This document shows, in pieces, positions 9,561-21,154 of a DNA stretch of 64,000 nt. Position 1 is the first letter of the stretch; each line of letters opens with the position of its first letter. The notes beneath the pieces were generated by a model. It was not told the origin of the DNA. It made no database searches and saw only the letters and a list, made by a program, of their open reading frames with translations. The translations under genes and the position numbers were made by a program. This DNA comes from Proteles cristata cristata (Eukaryota; Chordata; Mammalia; Carnivora; Hyaenidae): positions 372,001 to 436,000 of the forward strand of contig JAESUZ010003487.1 in assembly GCA_017311185.1 (NCBI GenBank), given 5' to 3'.

Positions 9561-11211
9561 CATCTAGAACCGATGTACAGAACTTGCATAAATGCATGCT
9601 GATCTCCGACTGTGCATCATGACGACCACCCCGGTCCCCTTCCCCTGGCCCTGTCACACTCATCTCCGTCAGGCCCGGGCCCCCAATTCCCACCCCACAG
9701 ATGCTTGTAAAGGACACTGGTGAGCAACAGTCACAGAAACACAAATAAGATACTGTGAACGAGGAGTTCCGCGCCGAAAAAGCCAAAAATATTCACCCGT
9801 GGAGTTGATAACATCCTCCTGAGATCCTGAGGCCCACGCAAAGCAAACATATGTAAATAAGGACAGGAAGATGAATAAAGAGCAATGTGTTTTTGAAAAC
9901 ACAGGAAATAATGAAATAGTTTTTAAAGAAGGACACAGCCTTGGAGTTTGTAGTAAACGTGCTGGCTACCTGGCTGCTCTCACCTGTAGACAATTTTTTA
10001 AAAGGTCATTAATACGGCCGCCTAATTTCTCCTCCTCTTTATTAATGTGAGGCTGGGGAGGTGGGGGGAAGGTAGGGAGAGAGGCAAAGTGCTTTTTTGC
10101 TTTTGCTCCAAGGCCAGGGGGCGTTGCCATTGGATTGTTTACTGTGAGTCACAAAGTAAAGTCACGCATCTGTGTTTTTTAAATATCTATTTACTTAAGG
10201 GAGAATAAAGAACATGCTTTTAAAAATACAAGCACACATCTTGTGATTGAAGGGAGAGCCACAGTTCCTCTTAGGTCAAACTGTTTCTATTCTGAAGGAG
10301 CTCCTGAGCCTTCTCATTATGGGAGGTGCTAATAACAGGCCAAAAATCGCCAGCACGGGGCCACACTTTGGCCGCACGTGGTTTTGCCCTGTAGGTATAA
10401 TATTCTAAAATATTAGAATTGCAATATTTTTCAACTTTGCCTACACACTCTCCTCTTTGGGGTCTGCCATCATATCCGGATGTCTGTCAGTGGGGGCCAG
10501 CCCCACAAGGCCTGAGCTTTCGGAGGCTGTCTATTCGGAGGGGTTGGGGGGTGGAAGAGAAGGGTGTGGAAGGCTCTGACTGTGCAGTGGGGGGAGGGGG
10601 GAGAAGATGACCTTCCTGGTCCTTCCTCTGCCTCCTCCTCACTCTCCTCTGTCCAAGGGAATTTACAGTTTTGAGCTCAGGGTAGGAAGGGAGGTATGAG
10701 CTGTGTCAAGAATTCTCTACTGTGGTGTCAGCATGAGGGATGAGCTGTGACTTCTCTGGTCCCTTGACACCTCTCCCAAATGGAGATGCCTCCACTAGCC
10801 AATTGTTAATGGGCTACTCCCCCGCCTTTTCCCAGTGCAAAGTGGTTTGAGTTGTTCTTTGCCTCTAGAATCTGTAGGAAGTTGGACTCCCTGAGCGACA
10901 GAGATGAAGAATTGCAACAGGTATCTATGGAGGAGGTTTTGGTGTGACTTAATATCAGATACCATTATTACTTACCTCATCACTTTAGTGTTTTGTTGCC
11001 CTGAACACACTGCCAGCTATAATTCAGGGACATATAAATGTATATTAGGGCACGAGAACTCTCTTATTCATATGTTATGATTGATAGGATTTTTTAAAAA
11101 ATATATTATTATAATGACAGAAAGTAAGATAAATGTGAACAAAGAGTGGAAAGTATAATTACAAAAACAGCCTCCTTTGGTTCAAATACAAGAGAAATGG
11201 ATGGAATAGTA
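9561..11211. other. Single-copy DNA with a motif cluster near 10.1 kb
   Basis: A GC-rich block near 10,040-10,135 is followed by AT-rich DNA. Purine-rich G runs lie at 10,530-10,605. No recognisable repeat or exon. ORFs in this interval (for example 9547-9786 minus, 10419-10610 plus) are composition-driven. Confidence 0.45.
10112..10151 (+). promoter_or_regulatory. CTCF-like, inverted CCAAT and AP-1 motif cluster
   Basis: GGCCAGGGGGCGTTGC (10112-10127) contains a strong CTCF-type core. It is followed directly by CCATTGGATTG, an inverted CCAAT box, and then TGAGTCA (AP-1) at 10145-10151. Three recognisable motifs within 40 bp of non-repeat DNA suggest a regulatory element; this is inference from motif density. 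Confidence 0.35.
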
Positions 11212-11460
11212 TAGTCATGAAAGTGCAAACCTTGGAGTTAAATTGACTGGGTTAAAATGCTGGCTTCATGATTCGTTAAGCCTGTGGCTAATCTTAAGCA
11301 AATTACTTACTATGCCTCCATTTCCTTACCTATAAAATGGGGATAATAATAGTAACAATCTTACAGAGTTTTATGAGAAATGCATGTGAAAGCTCTTGGT
11401 AAAGTAGCAAATAATAAGCCCTTAATAATTTTTATTGCTGTTATTGTTCCTATTTAGCAC
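11212..11460 (+). mobile_element. MIR SINE, near full length
   Basis: Shows the MIR order: CTTGGAGTTAAATTGACTGG, TTAAGCAAATTACTTACTAT, then TACCTATAAAATGGGGATAA with TAATAGTAACAATCTTACAG, and an end resembling AGCCCTTAATAATTTTTATT. The head is the tRNA-derived part. Confidence 0.85.
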
Positions 11461-12531
11461 AACTTAACAATGTGACTTTCATGATAACTCCTTTCAAAAA
11501 TTTCAGAAGCTTTATGAGACTACCAGTCTAGATTCTTGAACTTCTCACTGATGGTTATATCTCATATCAACCACATCTTAGATCTTGGAATGAATGAGTC
11601 ATTTGTCTAATACTTTATATAGTTTAGCAAAAACAAAATATTTTAGCATAGAGTTCTACAGTTTAGTTCTTAAAGTACATAGGTACAAAGTTAATTATGA
11701 AGGCGAATAAACTCCAGGAAAATAAAAGTGAAAACTGACAGCTTAAAATACTTGAAAAGCTGGAATACTTATATCTAACATCCCAGACAATACCCTAGTA
11801 ATAAGATTTAATATTGCTAAGAATAGCTTGGGTAAACCTTAGCCCTGCTTCCCAATTTCCAACAGCACCCCAAAAGCCATGTCAGATCAAATATAATCAG
11901 TTAAGTAAAACTTCTATGCCCCTTTTATGGATAAATTCTAGAGCCACCCTAATGTAATATACATTAAGAAGAAAATGAATGAATAATCAAACGGTAAATT
12001 TTGCATCATGTTCTCCTCAGGTGGCCCAAATAGCCTTGACAGGTCTTTCTGTGGGATTTCATGAAGATTTTTAACAACCTATTAATTATCATTGTCAAGA
12101 CCAGGTGAAATTAGATTTTCTTCCAACCTAACAAAAACTCAGCCTATTTTTACCACATATTCAAAGATACCAAAGTAACTGGCAGGTCTGGGCAATACAA
12201 AGCAGGCTGGGTAAATTTTCATGGTGATCAGCTCAACATGGTGAAAGCTGAGTGACTGGCTCCAATCTATCAGAGACAGCCCTTGGGCGATGTTAAGAAG
12301 TGTTACCTAGAATATATCTGGGCCAGAAAATACGCTAAAATTGTTAATATCTTTTGAGTTACCCTTCTGGGTTAATACTTGAGTATGGTCCTTCCATTCA
12401 CTGATTATGGCCAATTGAGAGAACGGCCTGAGGAAAAACTATGCAAAATCTCCCCAGTGGGCAGCCAGGGCCAGATCATTCTCTTGGCCATTTCAAGCAT
12501 TAGTAACCAGCTAGCAAGAGGGGTATGTTTT
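11461..12531. other. Single-copy DNA, nothing recognised
   Basis: AT-rich, with no repeat or exon-like structure identified by eye. Confidence 0.5.
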
Positions 12532-12722
12532 CCTGTTTACTTATTTATTTTGAGAGAGATTAAAAATGAGAGAGAGAGAGTAAGAGAGAGAGAGAGGCAG
12601 GGAGAGAATCCCAAGCAGGCTCTGCACTGTTAGCACAGAGTCTGACATGGGGCTCAATCCCATGCATCCTGAAATCAGGACCTGAGGAGAATGCTTATCC
12701 AACTGGGCTCCCCAGGCTCCTC
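12532..12722 (-). mobile_element. Carnivore SINE, diverged
   Basis: Inverse of the SINE: (GA)n at 12570-12598, AATCCCAAGCAGGCTCTGCA, and a degenerate head (GGGCTCCCCAGGCTCCTC). It belongs to the 'CTTGGGATTCTC' older subfamily. The B box is degraded and no clean TSD is visible. Confidence 0.88.
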
Positions 12723-13023
12723 ATGGGATATTTTTGAACCTGTGGACTTTTCAGAATGCGTTATCTGACATCTCAGAGACAGGGATTGACTGAAAATCAG
12801 TGTCATACATCCATCTAAGCAAGTGTGGAATTCTCTATCAAAGAGTGGACACTGTATACAGACAGTGGAAACAAGGATTCTGAAGAAAACATTCCCCACC
12901 TAGGTATTTATGTTACATGGAGAAGCCAATGTATTTGTAATTTAACCTTGTAAATTATGCAGGTATGTAACTGCTTCTCTAGTTTGGTATTCTTCAAGCT
13001 TGGGGAGCCTTGCACACTTAACC

Positions 13024-13218
13024 CAGTGGTTCTCAACCAGGGGAGATTTTCTCCTCAGCGGTCATTTAGCAATGGTTGGAGACATTTTTTATTGTCATAA
13101 CTAGATGTTGATGGCTAGAGGCCAAGTATGCTAAACATCTTACAATGCACATGACAGCCTCCACAACAAAGAATTATTGGGTCCAAAATGTCCACAGTGC
13201 TGAGGCTGAGAAACTCTG
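13024..13218 (+). mobile_element. hAT-type (MER) DNA transposon, non-autonomous
   Basis: Begins CAGTGGTTCTCAACC and ends GCTGAGAAACTCTG, which are imperfect terminal inverted repeats of the Charlie/hAT type. Internal blocks CAATGGTTGGAGACATTTTT and CACAACAAAGAATTATTGGG match a common mammalian MER element whose exact name I cannot confirm. Flanking 8-mers ACTTAACC and ACTTGACT agree at 6 of 8 positions, as expected for a decayed 8-bp TSD. Confidence 0.82.
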
Positions 13219-14636
13219 ACTTGACTCTTACCTATGAGTACCACCTGCCCTAGATTTGGGCTAATGCTGGTTCTGGTCAGGGTCCCCTAGCCAGTACCTT
13301 AGTGGTTCAAGAGCATTAGCCTTACTCTGAACCCCGGTGCCTGGTTCTTGCTTTCTCTCCCTATCCCATATCACTGACTTCCTCTTCTAATTTTCTTCCT
13401 GATGTGCTGCCTGATTCACCAGGAACTGTGGGCTTAACTTTCAGCTGAGTCCTTTAGGGACTACAGTCTTAGTCCTGCACTCCAGTCCTCTGGGCCTGCA
13501 CTTCGTGGCCTGTCATGGGATCTTCCTGATGTCAACTACTTACCTGTTTCATTTTCTGTTCCTGGACCTTTCTGAAGACTACAAGGATTAAATAAAGATG
13601 CTTACCTCTGACATTTCAGGGTAGGCTTTCTGTTTATAGAATTATAGCAAATGGTCTCCTCTGCCTGATTCCCGGAACACCCGACTTTTGATAACGGCTA
13701 GACTTCCTTCAGACCAAATTCCCCAATACCCTCTGCTGCACTTGCCCAGGCCCTTGGAGCCCCTGGCCCCCTGCACCTGCTCAGCCTGTCCAATCATTGA
13801 CTCAATGAAGCCTGGTTATTGGAGGACCTAAAACCCCCACCTCAAGCTAATCCTTCAATAATACTGAAATGTTAGGCTGACCTCCTCATGATTAATATTT
13901 ATTGGATATTCGTTTATATTTAGAGAATCCAGAGAAAAATCAGTTCCTTTAAAAATCATTTCATTTAATAAAATATAATTTTGAATGTTGAAGTGGTGAA
14001 AGCAGAACTCTGTAGCTCAATAAAAAAAAAAAAGAGACAGAGAGGAAATTACTTTATCTGCAGGCAGGTAAATTAAACATTCAAGAACATGCCCCAGCAA
14101 AACTGGATGGTTTTCAAGGAAGCAGTTCTGTGAAAAAGAGGCTTAGGTAACCACTGATGTCAGCTGTTGGAAAGGCTAATTACATATCATCTTCCCCCTT
14201 TTTATCACCATAAACTTTTTCATAATGTATCCTTTCCTTAATTATACACTCTATGTCCATCTTCTGTGTAGTAATTGCTACCTCAGATGACTTTTCTGGA
14301 GAAACCATGGACTTGAGCTAAATCTAGTTCTGGTCACTATCTGTCAGCCAAGAGCTGGGAGTTTCTTCTTCAACAAGGCACAAATCATCATAAACAAATG
14401 TAGTTGAGTTCTATCATGATGGAAAGTTTTAAAAATATCATTTGGACAGATATAAGAACAGTACAATTTCCTCAGAAGTTAATGCCTGTTGCTTACAGTG
14501 AATATGCACAGCTGTATGGTTTGGCCAAGAACTCAGTTCAGAAACTTTTATACACAAGAAATATACATCATTATTTTCAGTGTACTGTATCTATGTTGAT
14601 TTCTGAATTGACATAAGAAAGCTCTCTGGCCCTAAA
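13219..14636. other. Single-copy DNA, nothing recognised
   Basis: Pyrimidine-rich between 13,340 and 13,800, AT-rich afterwards. An AATAAA hexamer at about 13,591 is not preceded by a recognisable gene. No repeat family assigned. Confidence 0.45.
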
Positions 14637-14880
14637 AATAACAGCAGAGACCATTTACTGAGCACTTAATTTGTGCCAGCTAGCAAAGCTTTTTACACTA
14701 TTATCCCATTTAATCCCCACAGTGGCTTTATGAGATAGGTGTTATCATTATCCTTATTTTACAGATCAAGGATCTAAAGCTTCAAGAAGTAACTGGCCCA
14801 AGATCACAGAGCTGGTAAGTGAGAGACACAGGGTTTAAATACAGTAGTATGGCTGCCTCAATACTCTCCTACTAAGCTAC
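14637..14880 (+). mobile_element. MIR SINE
   Basis: CCATTTACTGAGCACTTAAT, TTATCCCATTTAATCCCCAC, TTATTTTACAGATCAAGGAT, and AAGATCACAGAGCTGGTAAG follow the MIR 3' half in order. Confidence 0.9.
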
Positions 14881-15029
14881 CTATCTACCCACTAATTTTG
14901 AAGACTTTATCCGTTACAGTGGTTTGGAACATTTTCTTGCTCTACTTTTACAAATAACAGCACTTAGACTTTCTTCATTGATGCTCAGGTTGGGCATTAT
15001 AGATTGTTCCATTAAGAGGCCTTTTCAGT

Positions 15030-15031
<2 letters not shown>

Positions 15032-15072
<41 letters not shown>

Positions 15073-15080
15073 CACACACA
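15032..15080. repeat. (CA)n microsatellite
   Basis: About 19 uninterrupted CA units, then TG and four more CA units. Likely length-polymorphic. Confidence 0.97.
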
Positions 15081-15639
15081 GCTTCTGTCTTAATGGGAAC
15101 CATCAAATACCATTAAGGTCTTTGGAGACATAGATGGCACATGGGCAGACAGTAACAGGTAGGTATCTGTGTATTGGCTCCATTAGCATAAGAAAAATGC
15201 TTTCTATGATTTCCTGAGCTATCCCGGACTGTTAGCGAAGGGGTATTTTTGAGCTGTTGTAGCCATTAAAGGTAAGCTATGGGGTTTCTGGAGTTATGGT
15301 GTTTCCATGGTTTCAAGGGCTATTCCTTTTCTCCTAATAAGAAGATTGACCCCCAAATTGATGAGGGTTGGTTAGCCTTTGATTAGATACTGTTCATGTT
15401 TTGGAGAAGTTATTATCTTACTTAGATTTTTATTTTTATTGGGCCTAGAGCTCCAGCATGAAGAAGGGAGTTTGGGCTGTGATTGGACCCTTGTCGTGAA
15501 ACACCTATCATCTAAGGAGAAATGCAAGCAGCTGTGGCATGGTTTGGAGACAATAAAAGGTCTATGATTCATTCTCAGCCGGCAAGTGCTGCCAAATCTG
15601 GATCACCTTTAGCCAAAACCAGATTTCCAAAGAAGGTCT
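15081..15639. other. Single-copy DNA, nothing recognised
   Basis: Open frames on both strands (15372-15572) share coordinates and have no domains. Confidence 0.5.
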
Positions 15640-16130
15640 GGAAACCTCCCAGGAACTCCCGAAACTACCTCTGCCTAAGGTCCTTCAGTGGGTCCCTCTT
15701 GCCCACAGAATGTGGCCTACACTCTACAAAAGGGCACACAGAGCTCTCCCCAGTCTGATTGCCTTTCCATCTCATCTCTAACTACTCTCTCTCCTCCACA
15801 CACGCTCTAAGCCTCCAGTCTGGTGGAAATTCTTATGATCATTTCTCTCCATCCCACTGTCCTTTCTCTTCTTCCAGAAGTGCCCTTTCGCCCTTCAAGG
15901 CTGAGTTCAAATTTCACACCAGACTGAGTGAGGAACTAGGCCACTCTGTTTCTATTTTGCCTTGTACATATTCCTTATCAGAGCATTTATCATATTGCTA
16001 TATTTATTTGCTTACTTATTTTCCAGGTAGACTGAGAGGCTGTACAGAAATTATGGTTAATTCACCTTTCTTTCTCAGAACTGAGCACACAGGAAGCATT
16101 TAATCAGTGCCCAGTGAATGCTGAATAAGG
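15640..16130 (+). mobile_element. L2 LINE, 3' end
   Basis: Pyrimidine-rich L2 3' region with TTCAAGGCTGAGTTCAAATT, the CATTTATCATATTGCTATAT block and the terminal ATTTAATCAGTGCCCAGTGA-ATGCTGAATAAGG tail. The 114-codon frame at 15759-16103 is read through it and is not a gene. Confidence 0.75.
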
Positions 16131-16692
16131 CTCTTAAATTGTTCTGGGACATTAACAGTATTCAGTCTACATATCTATCTTAACTGATTCTCAGTGAATC
16201 TTTTAATCTATGAAAATCTCAGCATTTTATCTTTTTATGTCACTTAATTTTCAAAAGAATGAGAAGGGCACTGAGACAAGTCAATGGGGGGAACCAGTCT
16301 TTTCACCAAATGGTGCTGGGACAACTGGACAACCACATGAAAAAGGATGAAGCTGGGTCCCTTCTTCATACCATCCACAAAATAACTCAAAATGGATCAT
16401 AGTCTTAAATACAAAAGCTAAAACTATAACATTCTTAGACAAAAATAGGCATAAACTTTTGTGACCTTGGATATAAGGCAATGGTTTTTGAGATATGAGA
16501 TCAAAAAGCACAGACAACAATAACAAAAAAGTAGATACAATGAACTACAACAGAAGGGAAAGTTTTTGTGCTAAGATAATATAGCACAAGAAGTAGGAAG
16601 AAAATATCAAGAAAGTAAAAAGACAACACACAGAAGGTGATAAAATATTTCCAAACCACATATTTCAACATATTTCATATCAATGTATCTTT

Positions 16693-16918
16693 TTTAAAAA
16701 AGTTTATTTATTTTGAGAGAGAGAGAGAGAGAGAGAGAGCGCGCAAGCGAGCAAGAGTAGGGGAGAGAAAGAGAGAGAGAGAGAGAATCCCAGCCAAGCA
16801 GGCTTTGTGCCATCAGTGCAGAGCCTGATGTGGGGTTTGATCCCTCGAACTGTGAGATCATGATCTGAGCTGAAATCAAGAGACAGACACTTGACCGACT
16901 AAGCCACCCAAGCTCCCC
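16693..16918 (-). mobile_element. Carnivore SINE inside the old L1
   Basis: Inverse SINE with two (GA)n blocks separated by GCGCGCAAGCGAGC. The exact TSD TCAATGTATCTTT occurs at 16680-16692 and 16919-16931. Older 'CTTGGCTGGGATTCTC' type. Confidence 0.95.
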
Positions 16919-17217
16919 TCAATGTATCTTTATCTAGATACATGAAAAAACTCTTACAACTCAACAAACAAAATTAACCCAATTAAAAATTGGGCAAAGG
17001 GTTTGAATAGATATTTCTCCGAAGATTTACAAATGGCCAAAACACGCGCACACACACACACACACGAAATGATGGTCAACATCATTACCCACTAGGGAAA
17101 TGCAATTCCAAACCACAATGAGATACCACTTCACACTCACGAGAATGGCTATAAAAAGAAAGATAAAGAATAACAAGTGTTGGTGAGGATGTGGAGTTAT
17201 CAAAACTCTCATTCATT

Positions 17218-18380
17218 AACCAAAGTAATACTGAAAAAATAAAACCAAAACGGGAAGTATCACCATCCCAGACTTTAACCTCTACTACAAAGCTGTCATC
17301 ATCAAGACAGTATGGTATTGGCACAAAAACAGATACATAGACCAATGGAACGGAATTGAGAACTCAGAAGTGGACCCAAAAGTATACAGCCAACTGATCT
17401 TTGACAAAGCAAGAAAGAATATCCAATGGAAAAAAGACAGCCTTTTTAACAGATGGTGTTGGGAGAACCGGACAGCAACATGCAGAAGAATGAAACTAGA
17501 TCAATTTCTCACACCATACACAAAAATAAACTCAAATGGATAAAGGACCTGAATGTGAGACAGGAAATCATCAAAACCCTGGAGGAGAAAGCAGGAAGCA
17601 ACCTCTTTGACCTCCACCGCAGCAAACTCTTACTTGACACATCCCCCAAAGCAAAGGAATCAAGAGCAAAAATAAATGATTGGGACCTCATCAAGATTAA
17701 AAGCTTCTGCAAAGCAAAGGAAACAACCCACAAAACTAATAGGCAACCAATGGAATGGGAAAAGATAGTTGCAAACGACATATCAGATAAAGGGTTGATA
17801 TCCAGATCTATAAGGAACTCACCAAACTCCACACCCGAAAAACAAACAACCCAGTAAAGAAATGGACAGAAGATATGAACAGACACTTCTCCAAAGAGGA
17901 CATCCAGATGGCCAACAGACACATGAAACGATGCTCAGCATCGCTCCTCAACAGGGAAATACAAATCAAAACCACACTGAGATACCACCTCACGCCAGTC
18001 AGAGTGGCTAAAATGAGCCAATCAGAGAACTCTAGATGCTGGCGAGGATGTGGAGAAACGGGCACCCTCCTACACTGTTGGTGGGAATGTAAACTGGTAC
18101 AGCCCCTCTGGAAAACAGTGTGGAGGTTCCTCAGGAAACTAACAATAGGACTCCCCTAGGACCCAGCAATAGCACTGCTAGGAATTTACCCAAGGGATAC
18201 AGAAATGCTGACCATAGGGCACATGTACAATGGAGCACTCTCCACAATAGCTGGAAAGAGAGTGTCCATCAACAGATGAATGGATCAAGAAGATGTGGCT
18301 ATACCATGAATACTACACAATGAGAAACAATGAAATCTGGCCATGTGTAGCAACATGGATGGACCTTGAGGGTGTTATGC
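17218..18380 (+). pseudogene. L1 ORF2 C-terminal remnant
   Basis: Encodes the region downstream of the reverse transcriptase. Open pieces lie at 17453-17857 and 17875-18159, in different frames, so at least one frameshift separates them. The second piece keeps the C-terminal cysteine-rich motif (Cys-Trp-Arg-Gly-Cys-Gly, then His-Cys and Cys about a dozen residues on, near 18,037-18,093), a conserved feature of L1 ORF2p. Endonuclease and RT catalytic regions are absent because the copy is 5'-truncated, so it cannot move by itself. Confidence 0.85.
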
Positions 18381-18944
18381 ACTCAAATATCCACAATAGC
18401 CAAGGGGGAGAAGAACATGGAAAGGGAAGAGGCAAACCATGAGAGACTCTTGAATCTGAGGACATGGGCATGGAACACTTGTGGGGATGAATGTGAAACT
18501 AATTTGACAATCAAGAAGATGTGGTTTATCTATACCATGAATACTACATGGCAATGAGAAACAATGAAATCTGGCCATGTGTAGCAACATGGATGGACCT
18601 TGAGGGTGTTATGCTTAGTGAAACAAGTCAGGCAGAGAAGGACAAATATCATATGTTTGCACGTATAGGAGGATTAGGAGGAACTTGATGGAGGGAGGAA
18701 CAAGGGGGAGAAGAAGGGGGGAAATGGCGGGGGAAAGGGAGGGAGGCAAACCATGAGAGACTCTTGAATGCTGACAAAAACTGAGGACTGATGGATGTGA
18801 GGGGGGGAGAAGGGATGGGCATGGAGGAAGGCACTTGTGGGGATGAGCACTGGGTGTTATGTAGAAACTAATTTGACAATAAACTATTTGTAAAAAAAAA
18901 AATAAATACATACACAGGAGAGGAAATAAGAGCAAAAAAAAAAA
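17218..18944 (+). mobile_element. Younger carnivore L1, 5'-truncated, inserted in old L1
   Basis: Begins inside ORF2 and matches the large L1 (60,170 onward) closely, for example CTACTACAAAGCTGTCATCA. TSD CTCTCATTCATT is at 17206-17217 and 18946-18957. The 3' end is unusual: a 226-bp segment (18286-18511) and a 369-bp segment (18512-18880) are tandem versions of the same ORF2-end and 3' UTR sequence. The element also has two poly(A) runs (18892-18902 and 18934-18944) separated by 31 bp of other DNA. Confidence 0.92.
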
Positions 18945-19284
18945 CCTCTCATTCATTGTTGGTAGGAATGCAAACTGGTACAGTTACTTTGGGAAATAAT
19001 GTGGCAATTCCTCAAAATGTTAAACATGGGAGTTACCATATTACCCAGGAGTTCTACTCCTAGACTAATGAAAACACACGTCCATGTAAAAACTTGTAGA
19101 TGGATGTTTATAGCAGTATTATTCAAAATAGCTCAAAAGTGGAAATAATTCAAATGCCCATCAATGGATGACTGGATAAATACAATGTGCTATATCCATG
19201 CAATGAACCATCACATGAAAATAAAAAAAAGTAAAGTACAAATAGAAGCTACAACATGGATGAGCATGGAAAATATACTAAGTG

Positions 19285-19489
19285 CGGGGCACTTGGGTGG
19301 TGCAGTTGGTTAAGTGTCTGACTCTTGATCTCGGCTCAGGTCATGATCTCACAGTTTGTAAGTTCAAGCTCCACAACGGGCCTACAGTGATGCTGCAAAG
19401 CCTGCTTGGGACTGTCTCTCCTTCTCTCTGACCCTCCCCCGCTTGTGCTCTCTCTCTCAAAATAAATAAATAAACTTAAAAAAAAAAAA
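19285..19489 (+). mobile_element. Carnivore SINE inside the old L1 3' UTR
   Basis: GGGGCACTTGGGTGGTGCAG head, (TC)n and a tail ending in a 10-A run. It is flanked by the exact 16-bp TSD GAAAATATACTAAGTG at 19269-19284 and 19490-19505, so the L1 sequence rejoins seamlessly. Confidence 0.97.
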
Positions 19490-20126
19490 GAAAATATACT
19501 AAGTGAAAGAAACCAGTCATAAAAGGCTGCATGATTCCACTTACATGGACTAGGGTACAGAAAGTGAATTAATGATTACCTAGTGCTGAGGAGGGAGGAG
19601 GGATGGGATGAGTAACTCTTTGATGAGTGTGAGATTTCTCTCTGGGGTGATGAAAATGTGGTAAAATTAGATTGTGGTGATGAGTGGACAACTCTGTGAG
19701 TATACTCAAGTCCCTAAATTGTATACTTTAAATGGATGATACTTACAGTATATGAATTATATCATGATAAAGGTATTTTTAAAGATCCAAAAGGTGGGGA
19801 CCAGCAAGTATCTGTGCAAAGACAGCCTGTGGACATCCCCTGTCTCAGGTCATGAAGGGAAAATTACATTTCTTTCATTTCCTTCTGGTAGTCTTCTTAG
19901 AACCCCAAAGTAAATCTGCTACTTCAGGTGAGTGAGTTTTAACCATTAAGGGGTTATGTTCAGAACTGGGTAAAAAGTCTGCTGAAGAGTATTGACCTTC
20001 TCTCCAGAAAACATGTAAATGGATATGTTAATTGAAGAGCACACACACATACACACAGAATTTCAGGGGGTTCTCTGAAACTCTAAACTCACTTAATAAA
20101 GTGTTCCTCAAAAAATATTCCTTGGT

Positions 20127-20331
20127 GGGAAACCTGGGTGAAGCATCTGACTTCAGCTCAGGATAATCTCACAGTTAGTGAGTTCGAGCCCTGTCTCAGG
20201 CTCTATGCTGCTAGCTCGGAGCCTGGAGCCTGCTTCCAATTTTGTGTCTCCCTCTCTCTCTGCCCCTCCCCTGCTCATGCTCTCTCTTTCTCTCTCTCTC
20301 TCTCAAAAATAAATAAACATTTTTTAAAAAA
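20127..20331 (+). mobile_element. Carnivore SINE lacking the A box
   Basis: The head reads GGGAAACCTGGGTGAAGCAT, so the GCTCAGTCGGTT segment with the A box is missing. B box GAGTTCGAGCCC is intact. It ends in (TC)n and an A/T-rich tail. TTCCTTGGT repeats on both sides, at about 20118-20126 and 20333-20341. Confidence 0.92.
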
Positions 20332-20564
20332 GTTCCTTGGTAACATAATTTGGGAAATGTCACGTGGAAGAGTTGTTTTGCAGGGGGACCCTGAGGAATC
20401 CTGGTGTGAAACAACCTAATGACTTGGTTTAACCCAGTGTTCCCTGGTGATATCAGATTAGAAAGATAATACTTATTAACATCTGGTGGATCACAAATTC
20501 TCTTGAGGAACACAGTTTAAGAAATGACAAACTGGGAAGAGTTTATTCATGGGCTATCTTTCCC

Positions 20565-20908
20565 CAGTAGTGGTTCTTGACTTCTGCTACACAGTAGAAT
20601 CTCTGAGGAGCTTTGCAACATTTCAATCTCCAGATTGCACTCAAATCAACTAAATCACAATCTCTGTGGTTGGAGCCCAGTAATCTGTTTGTTAAAGCTC
20701 CCCCCTCCTCCACCCTCTGAGGGATTCCTAATGGAGTTAAGGCTGGAAATCACTGCTGGAGGGCACTTCATCTGTATCTCCAGGGAGCTCCCGGAGAGCT
20801 CCGCCAGCCCCTGACCCAGAATTCTGGGTCGGGTCCCACTCCATGGTCACAACCATCCCAAGTGATTCAGACATGCATGGTCCTTAGACCATACTTCAAG
20901 AAGCAGTT
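20565..20908 (+). mobile_element. MER5-like hAT transposon, diverged
   Basis: Starts CAGTAGTGGTTCTTGACTTC, continues with AGTAGAATCTCTGAGGAGCT and GAGCCCAGTAATCTGT, and later has AAGTGATTCAGACATGCATG. This follows the MER5/MER20 plan (GGTTCT..., AATCACCTGG..., GTGATTCTGATG). A central segment near 20,700-20,840 does not fit and may be an insertion or a second element. Confidence 0.6.
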
Positions 20909-20970
20909 TTATGAACAAAAGAGGGAAACATCTGACTTAATTAAGTTACTGCCACAAACACCATCTTTAA

Positions 20971-21154
20971 AATGGTTCTTAGAGTGTGGATTCCAGACTA
21001 CCAGCACTCAGCATCACCTTGGAATTTGCTAGAATTTAAAAACAGGGGCCCAACCTCAGACCCCGAGAATTAACACCTCCAAGGTGGGGCCCAGCAATCT
21101 GTGCCAACAGCTCTCCAAGGTGATTCTGATGTATTCTAAAGTTTGAGAACTGCC
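20971..21154 (+). mobile_element. MER20 hAT transposon
   Basis: ATGGTTCTTAGAGTGTGGAT, CAGCATCACCTTGGAATTTG, AAGGTGGGGCCCAGCAATCT, and AAAGTTTGAGAACTGCC give the complete MER20 order including both ends. Confidence 0.9.

Larger units (their letters stand above)
16266..19785 (+). mobile_element. Old L1 (L1M type) split by three later insertions
   Basis: Pieces at 16266-16692, 16919-17217, 18945-19284 and 19490-19785 read in order as one old L1 from the 3' part of ORF2 (CAAATGGTGCTGGGACAACT) through the 3' UTR, ending near AAATTGTATACTTTAAATGG. The gaps are filled by a minus SINE, a younger L1 and a plus SINE, each bounded by a target-site duplication. The host frame is fully decayed. Confidence 0.85.

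Noticed and set aside
13591..13596. AATAAA as a gene polyadenylation signal
   Set aside because: No upstream exon or transcript evidence; the hexamer is frequent in AT-rich DNA.
17453..18159. 134- and 94-codon frames that might look like host genes
   Set aside because: They are the C-terminal part of L1 ORF2, including its cysteine-rich motif, within a TSD-bounded L1.
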